64,000 nt of DNA from Kitasatospora sp. MAP12-44 (GCF_029892095.1 NZ_JARZAE010000004.1:3100001-3164000); one strand, 5' to 3'; positions 26,047 through 34,760 are shown, counted from the first letter of the stretch. A program made the numbers and translations. The notes: generated by a model from the sequence alone, not told the origin.

Positions 26047-26047
26047 G

Positions 26048-26380
26048 CTACTCCGAGGTCTCCGGGGCGAGGGCCTGCCGTAGCCACCTCAGACAGGCCG
26101 GGGAGCCGGCCACGATCGGTACCGCCACGATCTCCGGGTTGTCCCACGGATGGTGCTCCAACAGGTGTGCTTCGAGCTCTGGGTACCTGTCGAGACTGGT
26201 CTTGAAGATCAGTTGCCATTCCTCGCCCGTGCCGAACTCGCCCAGGTGCCAGAAGGTCGAGATCACCGGGCCGACGATCTGGGCGCCTGCTGCCAGGCGC
26301 CCGCTCACCACCGACCGGGCGAGGCTCTCTGCCGCCTCGCGGTGCTCCGTCGCCGTGTAGACCTGTACGAAGTCAGACAT
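26048..26380 (-). CDS. cutA: Divalent cation tolerance protein CutA
   Basis: 110 residues, the usual length. 'ESLARSVVSGRLAAGAQIVG' is the conserved first helix with the family's 'LAACVN'-like position changed to 'LAAGAQ', so the usual Cys is missing. 'EEWQLIFKTSLDRYPELEAH' and 'HPWDNPEIVAVPI' are the family signature. CutA forms trimers and has been linked to copper tolerance, though its biochemical role is uncertain. Convergent with the XRE gene with a single base between stops. Confidence 0.92.
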   Translation of the reverse strand: MSDFVQVYTATEHREAAESLARSVVSGRLAAGAQIVGPVISTFWHLGEFGTGEEWQLIFKTSLDRYPELEAHLLEHHPWDNPEIVAVPIVAGSPACLRWLRQALAPETSE

Positions 26381-26443
26381 GGTGCGATGGTAGCCACGGA
26401 GCTCGCAGCGTCGTCAACCGTCCAGCACGGTTCGAGGCGACTC

Positions 26444-26833
26444 TCAGAGATAGAGCCCGGTCGAGCCGTCCGACTCCTTCAGGCGCTCGGCCGCCACCGC
26501 GTGCAGGTCGCGCTCGCGCAGCAGGATGTACGTCGCGCCGCGCACCTCGACCTCCAGCTTGTCCTCCGGGTCGTAGAGCACCCGGTCACCGGGCTCCACC
26601 GACCGCACGCTCTGGCCGACCGCAGCAGCTTCCGCCCACACGCACCTTTTACTCAGCTCGGCGGTGGCCGGGATCAGGATGCCGCCGGTCGAGCGGCGCT
26701 CGCCCTCGCCGCCCTCGGTGCGGACCAGGACCCGGTCGTGCAGCATCCGGATCGGCAGCTTCTCGCCCATCCGGTCATGGCTGAGCTGGTCGTGCTGCCG
26801 CTGCTGCTTGCTCTGCTCGTCGTTCGCGCTCAC
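26444..26833 (-). CDS. GroES-like co-chaperone family protein
   Basis: 129 residues from GTG 26833 (AGGGG upstream); ATG 26692 is an alternative. After an acidic/polar N-terminal tail, 'PIRMLHDRVLVRTEGGEGER' and 'STGGILIPATAE' are the GroES beta-barrel with the region of the mobile loop, and 'VEPGDRVLYDPEDKLEVEV' the central strand pair. It is longer at the N-terminus than the ~95-residue GroES and stands apart from groEL, so it is probably the second, specialised cpn10-like protein of streptomycetes rather than the main GroES. Confidence 0.85.
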   Translation of the reverse strand: MSANDEQSKQQRQHDQLSHDRMGEKLPIRMLHDRVLVRTEGGEGERRSTGGILIPATAELSKRCVWAEAAAVGQSVRSVEPGDRVLYDPEDKLEVEVRGATYILLRERDLHAVAAERLKESDGSTGLYL

Positions 26834-26885
26834 GCCCCTGACCGTACCTGGCCAGGGCGGGCGGCGGAGCGACGGCCCACCATCC

Positions 26886-26922
26886 GGAAGGGCCGGGTGC
26901 GCCTCGCGCACCCGGCCCTTCC
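26886..26922. terminator. Terminator between the DUF3618 and GroES-like genes
   Basis: Perfect 17-bp stem (26886-26902 with 26906-26922) with a CTC loop, 12 bases past the stop of the DUF3618 gene on the minus strand. It should insulate the GroES-like gene, which then needs its own promoter in the ~50 bp left. Confidence 0.8.
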
Positions 26923-26934
26923 GTCATCCGCCCC

Positions 26935-27276
26935 TCAGCCGCGACGGCGCTTGCGGGCCGAGGCGACCAGCAGCACCACGCCCGCGCCGACCAGCGCGGC
27001 CGGCACGATCCGCTCCTTGCGCGGCCGGCCCTTCTCGTCCACGAACTGGGCCTTCAGCTGCTCAGCGCTCTGGCTGGCCCGGACGTACACCCGGCCGACC
27101 TTCTGCTCCACCGAGGCCAGCGCCCTGGCGCGCACCTGCGCGGTGATCGTGCTCGGATGCACCCGCACCGCGAGCTCGTCCAGGGTCACCGCCAGCTGGG
27201 TCCGGGTCCGGGCGATGTCCGCCTCGATCTGGGCGGTGGTTCGCACCGCCTTGTCCTTCGTCTTCCCCTCGCCCAC
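26935..27276 (-). CDS. DUF3618 family membrane-associated protein
   Basis: 113 residues from GTG 27276 behind GAGGTGG; ATG 27363 is in frame but less likely. 'RTTAQIEADIARTRTQLAVT' followed by 'LDELAVRVHP' is the DUF3618 signature. A C-terminal membrane helix (about 92-107) is followed by a basic tail 'ARKRRRG'. Small proteins of this family sit at the membrane in actinobacteria and have no known activity. Divergent from the peroxiredoxin gene. Confidence 0.88.
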   Translation of the reverse strand: MGEGKTKDKAVRTTAQIEADIARTRTQLAVTLDELAVRVHPSTITAQVRARALASVEQKVGRVYVRASQSAEQLKAQFVDEKGRPRKERIVPAALVGAGVVLLVASARKRRRG

Positions 27277-27419
27277 CAGGGCCACCTCACTCAGCTCGCG
27301 TAGCAGTCTGCTCCGGCCCAGTTTGTCAGCTCCACCGCCGCAGCGCGCAGTCCCACCCACCATCAGAGGTAGGTTTGCGACGGCACGACCCGTCAGTCCA
27401 GCACGAGGAGAGATCCAGC

Positions 27420-27896
27420 GTGAGTGAACGCCTCCAGGCCGGGGACACCGCCCCCGCCTTCACCCTGCCCGACGCCGACGGCACCCCGGTGTCACTGGCC
27501 GACCACCTCGGCCGCAAGGTGATCGTCTACTTCTACCCCGCCGCGCTGACCCCGGGCTGCACCACCCAGGCCTGCGACTTCACCGACAACCTGGCGGTCT
27601 TCGCCGGCGCCGGCTACGACGTCATCGGGATCTCCCCGGACAAGCCCGAGAAGCTCGGCAAGTTCCGCGAGGCCGAGGACCTCAAGGTCACCCTGCTCTC
27701 CGACCAGGACAAGTCGGTCCTCACGGCGTACGGCGCCTACGGCGAGAAGAGCCTCTACGGCAAGACCGTGGTCGGCGTGATCCGCTCCACCGTGGTGGTC
27801 GACGAGACCGGCAAGGTCGAGCGCGCCCTCTACAACGTCAAGGCCACCGGCCACGTCGCCAAGCTGCTGCGCGACCTCAAGGTCGACGCCGGCTGA
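27420..27896 (+). CDS. bcp: Thioredoxin-dependent peroxiredoxin (BCP type)
   Basis: 158 residues from GTG 27420, 10 bases after GAGGAGAG. 'YFYPAALTPGCTTQACDF' carries the peroxidatic Cys and, five residues later, the resolving Cys of the BCP/PrxQ class. 'DVIGISPDKPEKLGKFREA' and the final 'LLRDLKVDA' fit the family. It reduces hydrogen and organic peroxides in the cytoplasm with thioredoxin as donor. Single gene, followed by a strong terminator. Confidence 0.95.
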   Translation: MSERLQAGDTAPAFTLPDADGTPVSLADHLGRKVIVYFYPAALTPGCTTQACDFTDNLAVFAGAGYDVIGISPDKPEKLGKFREAEDLKVTLLSDQDKSVLTAYGAYGEKSLYGKTVVGVIRSTVVVDETGKVERALYNVKATGHVAKLLRDLKVDAG

Positions 27897-27925
27897 CGAC
27901 AGCTGACGGCTGACGACGAACGGCA

Positions 27926-27965
27926 GCGGTGGCGCCGGCTCCCCCACAGGAGCCGGCGCCACCGC
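27926..27965. terminator. Bidirectional terminator between peroxiredoxin and sugar permease genes
   Basis: Perfect 17-bp stem (27926-27942 with 27949-27965) and CCCACA loop, between the converging stop codons at 27896 and 27985. Confidence 0.85.
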
Positions 27966-27984
27966 GCCCCGCACACACACAGCG

Positions 27985-29013
27985 TCAGCCGGGCAGGCCC
28001 ACCGCCCGCTCGCCGCTGCGCCGCTGCTGGATCACCACGGCGACCACCAGCAGCGCGCCCTGGGCAACGTTCTGCCAGAACGAGTTGATGCCCTGCACCG
28101 TCAGGCCGTTCTCCAGCGCACCGAGCAGCGCGACGGCGAGCAGCGTGCCGCCGATGCCGCCCTTGCCGCCCTTGAGGGCGCAGCCGCCGAGCGCGGCGGC
28201 GGTGATGGACTGGAGCTCCAGGCCCTCACTGCCGGAGACCGGCTGGCCCGAGCCGGTCCGCGCAGTGAGCAGGATGCCGGCGACCGCGGCGACGACGCCG
28301 GCCATCGCGTAGCCGGAGATCAGGTACTTGTTGATGTTGATGCCGGCCAGCCGGGCGGCGGTGTCGTTGCCGCCGATGGCGTAGATATTGCGGCCGATGT
28401 CGGTGTACTTGAGCAGGATGTGCACAGCCAGGGCGACGACGATCAGGATCCAGACCATCACCGGCAGTCCGGCGACCTTGCCGCGGCTGAGGAAGATGAA
28501 GATGCTGTTGTTGAGCACGTAGCCCTGGGCGGCGCCGTTGGAGATCAGCTGGGCGACGCCCTTGTAGGCGGCCAGGCCTGCCAGGGTGGCGATGGTGGCG
28601 TTGACCCGGCCGTAGACGATGATCACGCCGTTGAGGATGCCGATCAGGACGCCGATGGCGATCGAGGCGGCCATCCCGAGCAGGGCGTTGGAGCCGGTGG
28701 AGGTGAAGACCATCGCGCTGGTGACGGAGGCCAGGCCGGCCTGGGAGCCGACCGAGATGTCCAGGCCGCCGCAGATGATCACAACGGTCTGCACGACGGC
28801 CAGCAGGCCGCTGATGGTGGCTGCCTCGGCGATGACCTGGATGTTGTCCCAGGACAGGTAGTTGGCGTTGAGTGAGCCGAACAGCGCCAGCACCACCACC
28901 AGGGCGACGATCAGGCTGAGGTTCTGTCCGCCGACCGAGGCGAGGAGCTGGGCTGCGCGGGAGCGGCTCTTCTCCTCGGTCGGTGCGGTCTCGGACAGGG
29001 TCGTGGTGCTCAT
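27985..29013 (-). CDS. Sugar ABC transporter permease (AraH/RbsC type)
   Basis: 342 residues with a cytoplasmic N-terminus and about nine membrane helices. 'GLDISVGSQAGLASVTSAMV' is the conserved region after the third helix of the ribose/arabinose permease family, and 'LSGYAMAGVVAAVAGILLTA' with 'GKGGIGGTLLAVALLGALEN' are later family motifs. ATG 29013 overlaps the ATPase stop (ATGA). Third gene of the importer operon and the channel for the sugar bound by the lipoprotein at its head. A single gene, so it acts as a homodimer. Confidence 0.93.
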   Translation of the reverse strand: MSTTTLSETAPTEEKSRSRAAQLLASVGGQNLSLIVALVVVLALFGSLNANYLSWDNIQVIAEAATISGLLAVVQTVVIICGGLDISVGSQAGLASVTSAMVFTSTGSNALLGMAASIAIGVLIGILNGVIIVYGRVNATIATLAGLAAYKGVAQLISNGAAQGYVLNNSIFIFLSRGKVAGLPVMVWILIVVALAVHILLKYTDIGRNIYAIGGNDTAARLAGININKYLISGYAMAGVVAAVAGILLTARTGSGQPVSGSEGLELQSITAAALGGCALKGGKGGIGGTLLAVALLGALENGLTVQGINSFWQNVAQGALLVVAVVIQQRRSGERAVGLPG

Positions 29014-30545
29014 GCGGTCCTTCCTTCGTCACTGGACACCAGGTCGTCGGCCATCGCGAGGGTCAGGATGCTCTCCTCGCTGGCTTCGGCCCGGCTCAAC
29101 TCACCGGTGATCCGGCCGTTCTGCATCACCACGACCCGGTCGGCCAGCCCCAGGACCTCGGGCAGCTCGGAGGAGATCACCAGCAGGGCGATGCCCTCCT
29201 TGGCCAGGTCGGCGATGATCTGGTAGATCTCCGCCTTCGCGCCCACGTCGATCCCGCGGGTCGGCTCGTCCAGGATCAGCACCTTGGGCTTGCGGGCCAA
29301 CCAGCGGGCCAGCACGACCTTCTGCTGGTTGCCGCCGGACAGCTTGCGCACCTCGTGCTCGATCGAGGGGGTGCGCACCCGCAGCCGGTCCACGTACTCC
29401 TGGGCCAGTTCGCGCTCGGCCGCGCGGCGCACGAAGCGCCAGCGGCGCAGCCGCTCCAGGACCACCAGGGAGGTGTTGTCGCGGATCGAGCGGTGCAGGA
29501 ACAGGGCCTGGGCCTTGCGCTCCTCGGGTGCCAGGCCCAGGCCGGCGCGGATCACCTCTCCGGGCCGGCCCGACCTGAGTTCCTTGCCCTCCAGCAGGAC
29601 GCGGCCGCTGAGGATGGGGCGCTCGCCGGCCAGGGCGAGGGCGAGTTCGGAGCGTCCGGCGCCGATCAGGCCGGCCAGGCCCACCACTTCGCCGGCCCTG
29701 ATCCGCAGACTGATCCCACTGACGTCCTCGGTGGTGACGTCCTGGACGTCGAGCACCACCCGGTCGGTGGCCACCTGCTGGCGGACGAACATCGTCGACA
29801 GGTCGCGCCCCACCATCAGGCGTACCAGGTCCGACTCGCCCGCCTGCTTGGTGTCCAGCACGCCGGCCACCGCGCCGTCGCGCAGGACGGCGACCCGGTC
29901 GGCGAGCTGGAAGATCTCCTTCATCCGGTGCGACACATAGATGACGGCCACGCCCCGGTCGCGCAGGCGGCGGATCAGCGCGAAGAGCGCCTCCACCTCC
30001 TGCTCGGAGAGCGAGCTGGTCGGCTCGTCGAAGGCGATCACCTTCGCGTCCCCGGTCAACGCCCGCAGGATCTCCACCAGTTGGCGCTGGGCGGGGGTGA
30101 GCTGGGAGCCCAGCAGGTCCGGGTCGAGGACCCGGGCGAAGCCGAGCCGCTCCAGGTCCGCCTGGATCCGGCGGCGCAGCTCCGCCCGGTCCAGCCGGCG
30201 CCCCGAACGACGCGGCAGCGCACCGGCGTAGACGTTCTCCGCGACCGAGACATGCGGGATGATCTCCGGCTCCTGCGGGATGATCCGGATCCCGGCGGCC
30301 CGCGCGTCCGCCGGCGAGTGCAGGGCCAACTCGGCGCCGTCCAGCAGGACCTGGCCCTCGGTGGGCCGGTGGTCGCCGGTGAGGATCTTCAGCAGGGTGG
30401 ACTTGCCCGCCCCGTTCTCCCCCATCAGCGCCGTCACCTGCCCGGGCGGGAAGTCCAGGGTCACCCCGTTGAGCGCGCGGACGGCGCCGAAGCTCTTACC
30501 GAGCCCGCGGACCGCCGCGCCCGGGTTGGTACTCGTGGTCGTCAC
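29010..30545 (-). CDS. Sugar ABC transporter ATP-binding protein (AraG/RbsA type)
   Basis: 511 residues with two fused nucleotide-binding domains, as in RbsA/AraG. The first has 'GENGAGKSTLLKILTG', 'LTPAQRQLVEILRAL' and 'VIAFDEPTSSLSEQE'. The second has 'GLIGAGRSELALAL' (degenerate Walker A), 'LSGGNQQKVVLARWLARKP' and 'VLILDEPTRGIDVGAK'. All expected features of an intact bipartite ATPase are present. Starts 10 bp after the binding-protein gene. Confidence 0.95.
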   Translation of the reverse strand: MTTTSTNPGAAVRGLGKSFGAVRALNGVTLDFPPGQVTALMGENGAGKSTLLKILTGDHRPTEGQVLLDGAELALHSPADARAAGIRIIPQEPEIIPHVSVAENVYAGALPRRSGRRLDRAELRRRIQADLERLGFARVLDPDLLGSQLTPAQRQLVEILRALTGDAKVIAFDEPTSSLSEQEVEALFALIRRLRDRGVAVIYVSHRMKEIFQLADRVAVLRDGAVAGVLDTKQAGESDLVRLMVGRDLSTMFVRQQVATDRVVLDVQDVTTEDVSGISLRIRAGEVVGLAGLIGAGRSELALALAGERPILSGRVLLEGKELRSGRPGEVIRAGLGLAPEERKAQALFLHRSIRDNTSLVVLERLRRWRFVRRAAERELAQEYVDRLRVRTPSIEHEVRKLSGGNQQKVVLARWLARKPKVLILDEPTRGIDVGAKAEIYQIIADLAKEGIALLVISSELPEVLGLADRVVVMQNGRITGELSRAEASEESILTLAMADDLVSSDEGRTA

Positions 30546-30555
30546 AGCCTCTTCC

Positions 30556-31602
30556 TCAGCTGCACTTGAGGCCGGAGGCCTGCCAGTTGGTCGGGTCGAC
30601 CATGGTGGTGGGCGCGAACGCCTCCTGCGGGAACGCCTTGCCGTTCTTCAGCTTGTCGTACATGGTCTGCACCGCGAGGGCACCCACGTCGCTGCCGTTG
30701 ATGAACAGCGCGGACTTCATGCCCGAGGGCTTGGCGCTGCCCCAGTCCTTGCACGCCAGGTAGGCGCCCAGGCCCACGCCGATCACGTTGTCGGGCGAGA
30801 CGCCCGCGTTGTCCATCGCGGTGACGCCGCCCTGGACGTTCTCGTCGTTGCAGCCCCAGATCACCCAGTGCTTGACACCCGGGTTCGCGGTCAGGGTCGC
30901 GGCGATCTTGTCCTGCGCGCCGGTGGGGGTGTTGTCGGTGGCCACGTCGATGTTCTGGACGGTGGCGCCCGCGCCCGCGGCGAACGCCGCCTTTGCGGCC
31001 TTCACCCGGTCCCCGCAGACCGTCACGTCCTGCTGCCAGGCCGAGATGGTCCGGGTGTCCGCCGCGCTCCAGCCGGCCTTCTGGTACAGCTGCGCCGCAC
31101 TCTGACCGACCTGCTGACCCATCTGCTGGCCACTGAAGCCGATCCGCGGCAGCAGCGCGGAGGCGTCGCACTTGGACGGGTCCGGACCGGTCGCGCAGAC
31201 CTGGTCGTCCGAGCTCAGCAGCGGCACATTGGCGTCCTTGGCGATCTGCACCAGCTGCGGACCCACCGACGGGTCCGGCGGCACCACGATCAGGCCGCTG
31301 CTCTTCTGTGCGATCGCCGACTGCTCCTGGCTGACCGCCTGGTTCGCGTCGGTACCGAGGTTGACCACCTTCAGGTCCACCCCCAGCTGCGCCGCCTTGG
31401 CCTTGGCCCCGGCGGCCTCGCCGACGAAGTACTCCTGGTCGCCCTGCTTCTGCAGGTAGGTGATAGATATCTTCCCGGTCACCTTGGCGGTGTCGCCGCT
31501 GGACGAGGTGCTCTGCTGCCCCGTCGAGCAGGCGGTCAGACCGAGGGTGACGAGCAGGCCGACGGCGGCGGCAGTGCTGCGGCGAGTGCGCGCGGTGATC
31601 AT
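30556..31602 (-). CDS. Sugar-binding lipoprotein, AraF-like (probable L-arabinose)
   Basis: 348 residues from ATG 31602 behind AAGGAG. Lipobox 'LGLTACSTG' near residue 24 gives an anchored lipoprotein. The mature part is a type 1 periplasmic binding fold. 'VVPPDPSVGPQLVQIAKDA' and 'NPGVKHWVIWGCNDENVQGG' line up with the arabinose-binding protein AraF from memory, better than with ribose or galactose binding proteins. Substrate assignment as L-arabinose is therefore inference. First gene of the operon, with the ATPase 10 bp downstream. Confidence 0.85.
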   Translation of the reverse strand: MITARTRRSTAAAVGLLVTLGLTACSTGQQSTSSSGDTAKVTGKISITYLQKQGDQEYFVGEAAGAKAKAAQLGVDLKVVNLGTDANQAVSQEQSAIAQKSSGLIVVPPDPSVGPQLVQIAKDANVPLLSSDDQVCATGPDPSKCDASALLPRIGFSGQQMGQQVGQSAAQLYQKAGWSAADTRTISAWQQDVTVCGDRVKAAKAAFAAGAGATVQNIDVATDNTPTGAQDKIAATLTANPGVKHWVIWGCNDENVQGGVTAMDNAGVSPDNVIGVGLGAYLACKDWGSAKPSGMKSALFINGSDVGALAVQTMYDKLKNGKAFPQEAFAPTTMVDPTNWQASGLKCS

Positions 31603-31838
31603 GTAGGGGAGGCTCCTTCGACTCACAATCAATCAGAACCAAACAGGTTCCAACGCGATGGGGGATATGACACCCCTTTTCGCCACCCCACGTCAAGAGC
31701 TTTCGCACACATCCGCACAGGTCGAAACGGAAACGTTGCCTGGTGGGGGCATGTCAGGAGCCCGGGCGGCCCTGGGTGCCGAATTGAAGGATGCGCCGCC
31801 TCCCGCGAGCCCAGTAGCATAAGGCGTCAGCACGCTCT
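31603..31838. promoter_or_regulatory. Promoter region of the sugar importer, with candidate operators
   Basis: Two inverted repeats lie upstream of the binding-protein gene: GAACC-5-GGTTC at 31636-31650 and a shorter AACGTT-centred one near 31727-31738, similar in type to LacI-family operators. Either could bind the operon's sugar-responsive regulator, which is not encoded nearby. Seen by eye only. Confidence 0.35.
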
Positions 31839-31921
31839 GCGGCCTTGGTGGAACGGTAGACACCCTGGCTTTAGGTGCCAGTGAGGGAAACCTCGTGAGG
31901 GTTCGAATCCCTCAGGCCGCA
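31839..31921 (+). tRNA. tRNA-Leu (anticodon UAG)
   Basis: An 83-base cloverleaf: acceptor GCGGCCT (31839-31845) pairs with AGGCCGC (31914-31920), discriminator A at 31921. The anticodon stem CTGGC/GCCAG encloses TTTAGGT with TAG as anticodon, decoding CUA/CUG leucine codons. A long variable arm and GGTTCGAATCC T-arm fit class II tRNA-Leu. The 3' CCA is not encoded. Confidence 0.95.
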
Positions 31922-31934
31922 CTAGCCTTAGAAA

Positions 31935-31972
31935 AGAAGGCCCGCCAGGAGAATTCTCCCGGCGGGCCTTCT
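31935..31972. terminator. Terminator downstream of tRNA-Leu
   Basis: Arms 31935-31946 and 31961-31972 form a 12-bp stem, and the inner GGAGAATTCTCC palindrome extends it after one mismatch. It lies 14 bases past the tRNA and 20 bases past the rdgB stop on the opposite strand, so it may serve both. Confidence 0.8.
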
Positions 31973-31992
31973 CTGCGTCAGCTGACCCTCCA

Positions 31993-32604
31993 TCACCCCA
32001 GGAGCTCGCGCACCAGCGGGGCGAGGGCGCGGAAGGCCTGGCCGCGGTGGCTGATGGCGTTCTTCTCGTCCGGCGTCAGCTCGGCGCAGGTGCGGGTGTC
32101 GCCCAGCGGCTGCAGGATCGGGTCGTAGCCGAAGCCGCCCTCGCCCGCCGGGGTGGTGCGCAGCTCGCCCAGCAGTCGGCCCTCCACCACGCGTTCGGTG
32201 CCGTCGGGCAGCGCGAGCGCGGCCGCGCAGGCGAAGTGGGCGGCGCGGTGCGGGGCGGCGATGTCGCCGAGCTGGGCGAGCAGCAGGTCCAGGTTGGCGC
32301 GGTCGTCGCCGTGCTTGCCGGCCCAGCGCGCGGAGAAGATGCCCGGCGCCCCGCCCAGCACGTCCACGCAGAGGCCGGAGTCGTCGGCGACCGCCGGCAG
32401 GCCGGTGGCCCGGGCCAGCGCGTGCGCCTTCAGCAGCGCGTTCTCGGCGAAGGTGACGCCGGTCTCGGCGACGTCCGGGATCTCGGGATAGGCGTCGGCG
32501 CCGACGAGTTCGACATCGAGGCCGGCGTCGCCGAGGATGGCGCGCAGCTCGGTGACCTTGTGCTGGTTGCGGGTGGCGAGGACGAGGCGTCGGGGAGTGC
32601 TCAT
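31993..32604 (-). CDS. rdgB: Non-canonical purine NTP pyrophosphatase (RdgB/HAM1)
   Basis: 203 residues. 'RRLVLATRNQHKVTELRAIL' is the N-terminal nucleotide-binding motif 'TxNxxKxxE'. 'VTFAENALLKAHALARATGL' and 'VADDSGLCVDVLGGAPGIFS' carry the catalytic Lys/Asp set, with 'GEGGFGYDPILQP' and 'KNAISHRGQAFRAL' completing the family. It removes dITP, XTP and ITP from the nucleotide pool. It follows RNase PH and a small exported protein on the same strand, the common actinobacterial neighbourhood. Confidence 0.96.
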   Translation of the reverse strand: MSTPRRLVLATRNQHKVTELRAILGDAGLDVELVGADAYPEIPDVAETGVTFAENALLKAHALARATGLPAVADDSGLCVDVLGGAPGIFSARWAGKHGDDRANLDLLLAQLGDIAAPHRAAHFACAAALALPDGTERVVEGRLLGELRTTPAGEGGFGYDPILQPLGDTRTCAELTPDEKNAISHRGQAFRALAPLVRELLG

Positions 32605-32623
32605 GGCCCCAGCGTAGTCAGTG

Positions 32624-33013
32624 TCAGCTCGCGCAGACCTTGGTCAGGTTGCCCGCGGCGTCGCCCAGCGGCCCGAGGTCGGGGACCTGCTTGGCGTCTA
32701 TCGCCTTCTGCGTCTGGTCCGCCTGCGCCTGCAGGTCGGTGACGGCCTTGGCGACGTCCGTGTTGCCCGCGTTCTTGCCGAGCTTGTCGAGGTCGGCGCG
32801 CAGGTTCGCCAGCGCCTTGCCGGCCGCCGTCGGGTTGTTGGCGGAGTTGTTGTAGGCGCTGTTCAGCTGACCGAGGTCGGTGCCGACCTTGACCGCGGTG
32901 TTGCCGCAGTCCATCGCCTTCTGCGCGGCGGAGCAACTCACGGCGCTGAGCGGGAGGAGGAGGATCAGCGCGGCCGCGGCGAGGGTGGCGGGGCGGGTGA
33001 TGCTGTAGGGCAT
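32624..33013 (-). CDS. Small exported helical protein, possible lipoprotein
   Basis: 129 residues from ATG 33013 behind GGAGG. The N-terminal signal ('LAAAALILLLPLSAVSCSAA') ends in AVSC, a weak lipobox because Ala instead of Leu is at -3; it could be a lipoprotein or a cleaved secreted protein. The mature chain is helical with 'SAYNNSANNPTAAGKALANL' and ends in Cys-Ala-Ser; a second Cys ('MDCGNTAV') could pair with it. Known in Streptomyces as a conserved hypothetical between RNase PH and RdgB. Function unknown. Confidence 0.75.
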   Translation of the reverse strand: MPYSITRPATLAAAALILLLPLSAVSCSAAQKAMDCGNTAVKVGTDLGQLNSAYNNSANNPTAAGKALANLRADLDKLGKNAGNTDVAKAVTDLQAQADQTQKAIDAKQVPDLGPLGDAAGNLTKVCAS

Positions 33014-33081
33014 CGTGGTCCTCCGGTGCAGGCGGTTCAGCGGTGAGCTTGCACAGAGAACGACGGCTCCGGCACGGCCCG

Positions 33082-33158
33082 CGGTTCCCCGCACGCAGCT
33101 GCGGAGCTTCTGCGGGGAACCGTACGGCTTCGGCGGGCGGCCTGTACAGCCCGCCGAA
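33082..33158. terminator. Two consecutive hairpins after the RNase PH gene
   Basis: Stem 1: 33129-33138 with 33149-33158 (10 bp). Stem 2: 33082-33093 with 33111-33122 (12 bp) with an inner palindrome. Both lie between the RNase PH stop and the next start on the minus strand and should reduce read-through. Confidence 0.7.
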
Positions 33159-33170
33159 CCGGTGACGCCG

Positions 33171-33896
<726 letters not shown>

Positions 33897-33945
33897 AGCG
33901 TCTGAGCGTAGTCGCTCCGGCGCGGGCGGCGGTGCCCGGACAGCG

Positions 33946-33982
33946 GCACGGCCCGTCGCCGCGGTGCGGTGACGGGCCGTGC
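33946..33982. terminator. Terminator after the PTS EIIB gene
   Basis: Arms 33946-33957 and 33971-33982 pair perfectly over 12 bp and continue inward with a G-U pair and two GC pairs. It lies 31 bases past the stop of the minus-strand EIIB gene. Confidence 0.75.
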
Positions 33983-34013
33983 GGACGCAGCGACGGCTGC
34001 GCTCAGGCGGAGG

Positions 34014-34247
34014 TCACATCATGTCCTCGATCTCGGAGGCGATCGGGTCGGCGTCGGTGCCGATGACGACCTGGATCGCGGTGCCCATCTTGACGACCCC
34101 GTGGGCGCCGGCGGCCTTGAGGGCGGCCTCATCGACGAGGGAGGCGTCGTTCACCTCGGTGCGCAGGCGCGTGATGCAGCCCTCGACCTCCTCGATGTTC
34201 TCGATACCGCCGAGACCGGCGACGATCTTCTCAGCCTTGCTGGCCAT
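34014..34247 (-). CDS. nagF: PTS EIIB subunit, glucose/GlcNAc family (NagF-like)
   Basis: 77 residues from ATG 34247 behind GGAG. 'EVEGCITRLRTEV' holds the phospho-cysteine of the glucose-superfamily EIIB domain; 'AHGVVKMGTAIQVVIGTDAD' is the rest of the fold. As a free-standing EIIB of 77 residues it matches NagF of Streptomyces, which passes phosphate to the membrane EIIC during GlcNAc uptake. The EIIC gene is divergent, with DasR operators between the two. Confidence 0.9.
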   Translation of the reverse strand: MASKAEKIVAGLGGIENIEEVEGCITRLRTEVNDASLVDEAALKAAGAHGVVKMGTAIQVVIGTDADPIASEIEDMM

Positions 34248-34429
34248 GCTTTCTCCGTAAGGTGTGAGGTGCCTTGTGGTGGCGCTGCGGTGACGCGGGC
34301 TCAGCGGCCGGGTGGGTTCCGGCGCGACCAGCATCGCCCGGTTCGTTCCGTTCCGCCACGTCTATCCACGTTCGGACCAGTTCCGACGTGGATCCGACGT
34401 GGATCCGGCGGCACGCGGGACCTGTCACA

Positions 34430-34445
34430 ACTGGTCTACACCAGT
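34430..34445. promoter_or_regulatory. DasR operator (dre), proximal to EIIB
   Basis: The 16-mer matches the dre consensus (ACTGGTCTAnACCA.T) with a symmetric core; it is 183 bases upstream of the EIIB start. DasR, the GlcNAc-6P/GlcN-6P-responsive GntR repressor, should block EIIB transcription here. Confidence 0.85.
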
Positions 34446-34547
34446 CGCGGCCCTACGCCAAAAACGTGACCTCGATCCCGATCACCGGGATGGCGGCCGG
34501 AGATTTTTGACCCCGGCAGCGTACGTGTTACACAGGAATGGCACTTT

Positions 34548-34563
34548 GGTGGTGTAGACCAAT
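34548..34563. promoter_or_regulatory. Weaker DasR operator (dre) in the middle of the intergenic region
   Basis: Reading the minus strand, the 16-mer ATTGGTCTACACCACC differs from a strong dre only near its ends. It lies between the two outer sites, about 100 bases from each, and may help looping or act on a second promoter. Confidence 0.65.
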
Positions 34564-34666
34564 GGATCGCAAAGATCGTTAATCCTCAACAAGGTTTCGA
34601 TTTCATAGCGCTTCCCACCTGCGGGGCCGCCGGGGGTTCCCCGGCCTCCTGGGACCGTGCTACAAA

Positions 34667-34698
34667 ACTGGTCTACACCACTAGTGGTGTAGACCAGT
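34667..34698. promoter_or_regulatory. Double DasR operator forming a perfect 32-bp palindrome
   Basis: Two 16-bp dre sites (34667-34682 and 34683-34698) abut as exact reverse complements, making one 32-bp perfect palindrome. It lies 63 bases upstream of the EIIC start. Two DasR dimers should fit side by side and repress the permease gene tightly. Confidence 0.92.
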
Positions 34699-34760
34699 TC
34701 GCGCGTCGGACCAGGCCCGATTCCCGACCGACCCGCCCTGCCGTTAGGAACCACCCCCCC

